Position numbers and translations under genes: made by a program
DNA from: Bacteriovoracaceae bacterium
GTDB lineage: Bacteria; Bdellovibrionota; Bacteriovoracia; Bacteriovoracales; Bacteriovoracaceae
NCBI GenBank assembly: GCA_947442115.1
Contig: CANEVK010000018.1
Span: forward strand, 1 to 16,607
Reading direction: 5' to 3'
Length of the DNA stretch: 16,607 nucleotides
Notes under the pieces: generated by a model
Database searches by the model: none
What the model saw: only the letters and a program-made list of their open reading frames with translations
What the model was told of the DNA's origin: nothing
Shown here: piece after piece, positions 12,178-16,607 of the stretch
Layout: the number at the start of each line of letters is the position of its first letter
How positions within the stretch are numbered: the stretch's first letter is position 1

Positions 12178-13410
12178 ATGATGAAGTTCATTATGTTTAT
12201 TATATTCATGTGTTGTTTTTTAGGATGTTCCCAGGAGAACAGTCGTTCAACTGTTGCACGTTTAAGGATGGATTCCTATAAGTTTGCCTTAGCACCTGAA
12301 GATGTCGTGATGCTTTACCTCATAGACAAAGATAGAGCTCAGCAAAGATCAATCATCATTGATGACAGTACTTATGAAATGAAACTCAATTATGGTAACT
12401 GGGACTTTGTCGTTTTGGCCTGGTCAGGCGAAGATAAAATCAATGGAAATTTGAAGTGTGGAAAAGTGTCACAGAAGTTAGAGTCTGAAGAAGTTTCAAT
12501 TGATATTCAAGTTTCAACTTCAGGCTGTAACCAGGATTATTTTTCTCCCTCAGCTCTTCGAAATGGATTAGGAACTTTGCCCATTAATTTCTATAATTGT
12601 TCAGATATTTCTAACATTTCTTATCCAGGACAGAATTGTGATGATAGCTTGAGAGGGAGAGCAGGTCATTATCGATTAAGAATTCCAGAATTCAATACGA
12701 TACCAACCACTTTGCTTTCAAGTCTAAGTTTTAAAAATGTGTCATCGTTAATTTCATCTTGTTTCAGTGCTGGGCCAGCACCAGCGTCTTTAACTTCAAC
12801 AGATCTTAAAGTCCCCTACGGTAGTGGAATGTTTCGTTTTCCAGTCGTCGTAGAGTCTTTTTATGATAGCTCCTGCACTATTCCACAAGCAGAATATATA
12901 TTTCCTCAAGGCTTAGTTCAAAATTCATTAAAACCTAATCAAACAACATTCCAGGGCAACTCGGCATCGGGTGATATTTATTTGGCCACCTCAGATTGTC
13001 TATTGAATGAATTGATGACTGGACTCGTGGGCCGATCAGGTGAATGGATTGATATGCTAGGTCCTCGCTGTAGTCGTTATGAAGATGGTGTTTTCATAGG
13101 ATCTGCATTTAGTGGGCTACAAATTGGAGGCATGGGAGGAGATCCTTTTCAGGAAGACTGTCCCACTGGCTATGCCATTTCTTCAATTCAATATAGTCCC
13201 TATGGTCCCTATACAAGTCAACTCAGCTTTGCATGTCGAAGTGTAACCGATTATAGCTCTATCACTTATTCGTACTCCAATTACGGACTTAATAGTTCTG
13301 GTTTACAAAAATCTCTAGACTGCCCTAGCCCAAAATTTATGAGACGATTCGATCTCTCTCTCGCCGACACTTATGTCGCTGAGATGAGTGGGGTGTTTGA
13401 ATGTCGCTAA
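12178..13410 (+). CDS. Cysteine-rich lipoprotein with beta-prism-like C-terminal domain
   Basis: A 410-residue lipoprotein. The signal peptide MMKFIMFIIFMCCFLGC has a good lipobox (FLGC, Cys17). Residues 28-117 form a beta-rich module with LNYGNWDFVVLAWSG and a Cys pair (94, 117). A middle region with several cysteines follows. Residues 274-353 read GLVGRSGEWIDMLGPRC...GGMGGDPFQEDCPTGYAISSIQY...LSFACRS. This has the G.sG..iD.l...C / GG.GG..f...CP.Gy layout of beta-prism (jacalin/VMO-I-like) lectin or coat domains, where GG-containing turns define the three-fold repeat. Sugar binding is therefore possible but unproven. The start lies directly after an in-frame TGA (12175-12177), with a second ATG next to it. 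No Shine-Dalgarno is present. The stop abuts the relict of the neighbouring MORN-like gene. Confidence 0.65.
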   Translation: MMKFIMFIIFMCCFLGCSQENSRSTVARLRMDSYKFALAPEDVVMLYLIDKDRAQQRSIIIDDSTYEMKLNYGNWDFVVLAWSGEDKINGNLKCGKVSQKLESEEVSIDIQVSTSGCNQDYFSPSALRNGLGTLPINFYNCSDISNISYPGQNCDDSLRGRAGHYRLRIPEFNTIPTTLLSSLSFKNVSSLISSCFSAGPAPASLTSTDLKVPYGSGMFRFPVVVESFYDSSCTIPQAEYIFPQGLVQNSLKPNQTTFQGNSASGDIYLATSDCLLNELMTGLVGRSGEWIDMLGPRCSRYEDGVFIGSAFSGLQIGGMGGDPFQEDCPTGYAISSIQYSPYGPYTSQLSFACRSVTDYSSITYSYSNYGLNSSGLQKSLDCPSPKFMRRFDLSLADTYVAEMSGVFECR

Positions 13411-13463
13411 CAATAAAAGTAGATGATAAAGAAGTTAACTTATCTCAGGATATTAAATTTTAA
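13401..13463 (+). pseudogene. Relict 3' end of a second copy of the MORN-like gene
   Basis: A short frame overlapping the end of the preceding gene encodes MSLTIKVDDKEVNLSQDIKF and a stop. Its last 15 residues match the C-terminus of the protein encoded at 11238-12041 at 12 of 15 positions. Over the last 48 nt (13416-13463 against 11994-12041), 39 bases agree and five of the nine differences are synonymous third-position changes. The copy therefore diverged while still under protein-level selection. The rest of that copy is gone. It could be expressed as a 20-residue peptide, but decay is the simpler reading. Confidence 0.7.
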
Positions 13464-13553
13464 GGATGTGTCGTTAATTCAGAGATATAGATAGATTTAT
13501 TTTCTTCCATCATCAAGGAAATAGCAGACAAAAGCGCTCAAAACCACCCATCT

Positions 13554-13580
13554 TAACCTTACTCATAGAAATGTCGATTA
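13554..13580 (+). promoter_or_regulatory. Possible degenerate sigma28 promoter of the GloVer gene
   Basis: TAAC at 13554-13557, 15 nt, then GTCGATTA at 13573-13580: 3 of 4 and 6 of 8 matches to TAAA-N15-GCCGATAA. The ATG at 13588 follows after 7 nt, the same geometry as the consensus promoter before the kelch gene. Confidence 0.4.
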
Positions 13581-13587
13581 ATAGATT

Positions 13588-16050
13588 ATGGGAATCCGTC
13601 TTAAAAAGGCTCCATTCCAGGTTCTTCATATACTTATAATCGTCTTTATAAGTAGCTTGATTTCGTGCTCTCAACAAAATGCCAAAAACTCCAGCGGAAG
13701 TGTCATCTCAACACCAACGACTTGTAAGGTAAATTCTTTTACTGCAAGCTCAAGTTCGATTAGCTTAGGGGGCGCGACGTCTCTTATCTATTCACTTGCA
13801 GGCTGCACTAACGCACGAATTGACAAGGGCGTGGGCGCCCTGACTTCCTTAAACAATGGCTCTTCATCGGTTCAACCACTTAACACGACAACTTATACCC
13901 TTAAAACATTTTCTCCCACTCTCTACTCTTTTACCGGAACATCTACAGATGGCAACTATCCCCAAGCAGGCCCAATCTATTTTAATGAGAAGTTTTACGG
14001 AATGGTTCCCAATGGTGGGGCGAATGGATTGGGTCTCATCTACAGTATGAATGTTGATGGCACAGGCTTTACCAATCTTTATTCCTTTAATAACGATCAA
14101 TATGGCGCTCAACCTCAAAGAGGACTTGTCGCTTCTGGAAACAAACTCTTTGGAGTGACCTACAACAATGGATCTCATAATTACGGGACCATCTTTAGCA
14201 TTAACCTCGATGGTACTGGAATCACCCTCTTGCACACCTTCACAGGTCTCGATGGTCAAAATCCATCGACAACACTACGTTTAAGTGGAACGACTCTTTA
14301 CGGCCTAAGTACTGGGGGTGGTGCGAATACTTACGGAACTCTTTTTAAAATAGAAACCGATGGTTCAAATTTTTCAACGATATATGATTTTAATTCTAGC
14401 TCAGCATTTTATCCTAATGGAGATTTAATTGTTGATGGAGATACGATTTACGGCACAACTCAATCATACGGAATTGCGAACTCAGGAACTGTGTACTCCA
14501 TTAAAACTGACGGGGCGGATTTTACAGTGCTTGAAGTTTTTAGCAATAATGAATATTCCTACAATGGCCTAACTCTCTCAGGCAACGTGCTGTATGGCTT
14601 TAATTATGTGGGTGGTGCCTATGATGGTGGATCAATCTTTAAAATGAATAAGGATGGAACAGGAATGAGCACCCTCTATTCTTTTTCAAGTGCTAATCCC
14701 CTTCTTGGCGCCAATCCATATAGCACCCCGATAGTTGTGGGCTCTACCATCTATGGATCCACCGCAAATGGTGGGAGCAATGGAATGGGTAATATCTTCA
14801 AAATTAATACCAATGGCACAAACATGACAAGCATGCTTGATTTTGATGGTACAGATGGTGAAGGGTCAAGTCCACTTTCAGATTTGATGATCATCAATAA
14901 TTTAATCTATGGCCTCACCCAATCAGGTGGAGATAGTGGCGCAGGCACCTTTTTTAGTCTGCCGACCTCATCCATTCAAAATCAAGTCACAGTCACTGTT
15001 TCGAGTAGTATGGCGATAAAATCATTTCCATCGAGCAATTATTCAACGGCTGAACCAGCTGCGGTTGGTGGCAAACTCTACGGAATCATCACGAAGTCTC
15101 CTTCAGGTGCTGGGGCCATCTATAGTGTGAATGAAGATGGCAGCAACTACACCACTCTTTACCAATTTACCGGAACAAATGGAGATGGAGCGGCCCCTTA
15201 CGGTAAACTTGCATCGGATGGGACAAAACTTTATGGCACCACAATGTCTGGAGGCGCAGGAAGTGATAATTTTGGAACTATATTTTCTATGGATCTTGAT
15301 GGAGACAATTATCAAGTCATTCATCAATTCAACGGTAGAGAAGGCTCTAATCCCGCCAGTGGTCTTCTTTTAGCTGGAAACACTCTTTACGGAACTTCTA
15401 GTCAAGGTGGAGATCAAAATTTCGGAACTATCTTTTCTATTCAAACAGACGGAACCCATTTCACTCCATTCCATTCATTTCAAGGGAACACACTTGAGGG
15501 CTCATATCCTGCAGCACTGGTCTTAGTAGGATCCACTTTATATGGTATGACCAATCAAGGTGGTGCAAATAGCGCTGGGACGATTTACAGCATAGGGACT
15601 GATCGAAATAACTTCACGACCCACTATCATTTTAATTTATCAGATGGTGCTAGTCCAAACGGTAGCCTGATTCATGACAACGGGATTCTCTATGGCATGA
15701 CGAGTACTGGTGGGGCAAATAACTATGGACTCATTTTCAGTTTCGACCCTCAATCCAGAACTGTTTCGACCATAAAAGATTTTCAAGATGGAGAAGCTCC
15801 TCAGGGAAGTCTTGCTTTGTACAATGGTCAACTCTACGGCTTTACATCGCCTGCCATGAGTAACTCAGGTTACATCTTTAAGTTAAATCTTGATGGCAGT
15901 GGCTTCACTAATTTATATTCCTTCACTGGCGGCGCCGATGGGAGCACCCCCGTTGGAACTCCTATCTTTGATCAGGGATATATTTTTGGTAATACTCAAA
16001 ATGGAGGGACAAACCAGTCCGGAACCATCTTTCGCCTGGCCGTGCCCTAA
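13588..16050 (+). CDS. Lipoprotein with Ig-like domain and two tandem GloVer-repeat beta-propellers
   Basis: An 820-residue protein. The signal peptide ends in lipobox SLISC (Cys27). Residues 45-107 match the Ig-like pattern FTAS...ISLGG..SL.YS...CTNARIDKGVGAL...V.PLNTTTYTLK, common in secreted deltaproteobacterial proteins. Residues 112-820 are about 50-residue repeats of the GloVer type (TIGR03803): LYGTT..GG...fGTIFSi..DGt.fT.LYsF.G.dG..P. There are two series, 112-460 and about 476-820. Each opens with a partial repeat and closes with a short strand (AGTFFSLPT and SGTIFRLAV), as expected for two seven-bladed propellers with Velcro closure. An in-frame TAG at 13582-13584 forces the start at 13588 or later. 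There is no Shine-Dalgarno. Likely anchored in the outer membrane; the ligand is unknown. It converges with the oxidoreductase gene. Confidence 0.85.
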   Translation: MGIRLKKAPFQVLHILIIVFISSLISCSQQNAKNSSGSVISTPTTCKVNSFTASSSSISLGGATSLIYSLAGCTNARIDKGVGALTSLNNGSSSVQPLNTTTYTLKTFSPTLYSFTGTSTDGNYPQAGPIYFNEKFYGMVPNGGANGLGLIYSMNVDGTGFTNLYSFNNDQYGAQPQRGLVASGNKLFGVTYNNGSHNYGTIFSINLDGTGITLLHTFTGLDGQNPSTTLRLSGTTLYGLSTGGGANTYGTLFKIETDGSNFSTIYDFNSSSAFYPNGDLIVDGDTIYGTTQSYGIANSGTVYSIKTDGADFTVLEVFSNNEYSYNGLTLSGNVLYGFNYVGGAYDGGSIFKMNKDGTGMSTLYSFSSANPLLGANPYSTPIVVGSTIYGSTANGGSNGMGNIFKINTNGTNMTSMLDFDGTDGEGSSPLSDLMIINNLIYGLTQSGGDSGAGTFFSLPTSSIQNQVTVTVSSSMAIKSFPSSNYSTAEPAAVGGKLYGIITKSPSGAGAIYSVNEDGSNYTTLYQFTGTNGDGAAPYGKLASDGTKLYGTTMSGGAGSDNFGTIFSMDLDGDNYQVIHQFNGREGSNPASGLLLAGNTLYGTSSQGGDQNFGTIFSIQTDGTHFTPFHSFQGNTLEGSYPAALVLVGSTLYGMTNQGGANSAGTIYSIGTDRNNFTTHYHFNLSDGASPNGSLIHDNGILYGMTSTGGANNYGLIFSFDPQSRTVSTIKDFQDGEAPQGSLALYNGQLYGFTSPAMSNSGYIFKLNLDGSGFTNLYSFTGGADGSTPVGTPIFDQGYIFGNTQNGGTNQSGTIFRLAVP
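13921..16047 (+). repeat. GloVer protein-repeat array, about 14 units in two blocks
   Basis: Units of roughly 145-165 bp encode the GTIFS..DG..fT.LY.F.G..G..P.g.L...g..LYG.t..GG motif. The blocks are separated near residues 461-478 by a linker (SIQNQVTVTVSSSMA). Identity between units is visible at protein level, but the DNA has diverged, so this is an old array rather than a recent expansion. Confidence 0.85.
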
Positions 16051-16056
16051 TTTATC

Positions 16057-16085
16057 CATTCTTTTCGGCTATCGTCTGAAGAATG
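16057..16085. terminator. Possible bidirectional terminator hairpin between convergent genes
   Basis: CATTCTT (16057-16063) and AAGAATG (16079-16085) form a perfect 7-bp inverted repeat with a 15-nt loop. It fills the 39-nt gap between the GloVer and oxidoreductase stop codons. Neither side carries a U-tract, so the case rests on position alone. Confidence 0.25.
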
Positions 16086-16089
16086 CCCC

Positions 16090-16607
16090 TCAACTCCTGA
16101 AAGAATAGTCTGTATAGCCGACTTTCCCTTGAGAATAATAGGTATTCTGATCCGGCTCTACAATAGGAGCACCTTCTTTAATTCGCTCAACAAGATCTGG
16201 GTTGCTCACATAATGATGACCGAAGGCCACAGCATCCATCATACCTTTTTGAATGGCGGTATCGGCTTCCTCAGCCGTGTAGCCCATATTTCCGATCAAG
16301 GCCCCTTTGAAGTTCTCTCTGGCCACCGACATCACATCTCCCGATTGTAATCCAAAAAAATCCGCGCGCATCATGTGGAGGTACGCAATTTTCAAGTCAG
16401 AGAGTTCTTTTGAGACGTAAGCAGTGAGTTCAAGAGGATTAGAGTCTTTCATACTGTTGTAGCTATTGAGCGGAGAGAGACGGACCCCCACTTTATCTGC
16501 GCCCCAGACTTCGACCACACTTTTGGTGACTTCAAGAAGAAGCTTGGCACGATTGGAAATGCTCCCGCCATAGCTGTCTGTGCGCTTGTTACATGAATCC
16601 CGCAGAA
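16090..16607 (-). CDS. Old yellow enzyme family NADH:flavin oxidoreductase (NemA-like), C-terminal part
   Basis: The frame stays open to the right edge, so the N-terminal half of the (beta/alpha)8 barrel is missing. The visible 172 residues begin LRDSCNKRTDSYGGSISNRA, matching the OYE signature 'f..p..N.RtD.YGGs.eNR'. They continue with VVEVWGADKVGVRLSP, a phosphate-binding-region segment ALIGNMGYTAEEAD, then VAFGHHYVSNPDLVERIKEGAP and a C-terminal TYYSQGKVGYTDY. These FMN enzymes use NADPH to reduce activated alkenes, N-ethylmaleimide, nitrate esters or quinones in the cytoplasm; the substrate cannot be told from this part. An internal GTG at 16518 is not a start, because the conserved sequence continues upstream of it. 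Convergent with the GloVer lipoprotein gene. Confidence 0.93.
   Translation of the reverse strand, partial: LRDSCNKRTDSYGGSISNRAKLLLEVTKSVVEVWGADKVGVRLSPLNSYNSMKDSNPLELTAYVSKELSDLKIAYLHMMRADFFGLQSGDVMSVARENFKGALIGNMGYTAEEADTAIQKGMMDAVAFGHHYVSNPDLVERIKEGAPIVEPDQNTYYSQGKVGYTDYSFRS

Noticed and set aside
13864..14259. Antisense frame within the GloVer gene, and similar shadows at 15103-15327 and 15640-15831
   Set aside because: They overlap well-supported repeats on the plus strand and have no domain signature or start signal.

Overview
The window looks like chromosomal DNA of a diderm bacterium, most plausibly a member of the Bdellovibrionota (Bdellovibrio/Bacteriovorax-like). The reasons are indirect. 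There is a dense run of lipoproteins and secreted proteins, including Ig-like domains plus kelch and GloVer propellers. There is a consensus sigma28 (FliA) promoter in front of a lipoprotein gene, and a Tgt of unusual architecture. No rRNA or other taxonomic marker is present, so the assignment is an inference.

Left end, minus strand (1-1957): an apparent four-gene operon read right to left. It holds an exported protein of unknown function, a SAM-dependent methyltransferase whose TTG start overlaps the previous stop, an ArsI/CadI-type glyoxalase-fold protein, and the start of a thioredoxin-type arsenate reductase (arsC) that runs out of the window. The last two form a recognisable arsenic/heavy-metal resistance pair.

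2100-5432, plus strand: first a Rha-family (phage-type regulator) gene that is broken by a frameshift and contains a perfect 28-bp palindrome. Then come truA and a very long tgt. The tgt gene encodes a complete tRNA-guanine transglycosylase fused in frame to an MnmC-type methyltransferase domain. TruA, Tgt and MnmC all act on the tRNA anticodon stem-loop, so this is a small anticodon-modification locus with a fusion of two position-34 activities.

5605-16050, plus strand: an AT-richer block of envelope or secreted proteins. In order it holds a lipoprotein with a 14-unit, 36-bp coding minisatellite, a HAMP-like two-helix membrane protein coupled to it, a kelch-propeller lipoprotein, an outer-membrane-barrel-like protein, a MORN-like periplasmic protein, a Cys-rich lipoprotein with a beta-prism-like C-terminus, and a lipoprotein with two tandem GloVer propellers. 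A 20-codon remnant of a second copy of the MORN-like gene lies just after the beta-prism lipoprotein. Most of these genes lack a Shine-Dalgarno sequence and have in-frame stops and -10-like elements only a few bases before the ATG, which suggests leaderless mRNAs. One of them carries a textbook sigma28 promoter.

Right end, minus strand (16090-16607): the C-terminal part of an old-yellow-enzyme flavin oxidoreductase, convergent with the GloVer gene. No gap without a gene exceeds 300 bases, and I saw no tRNA, rRNA, CRISPR array or insertion sequence.
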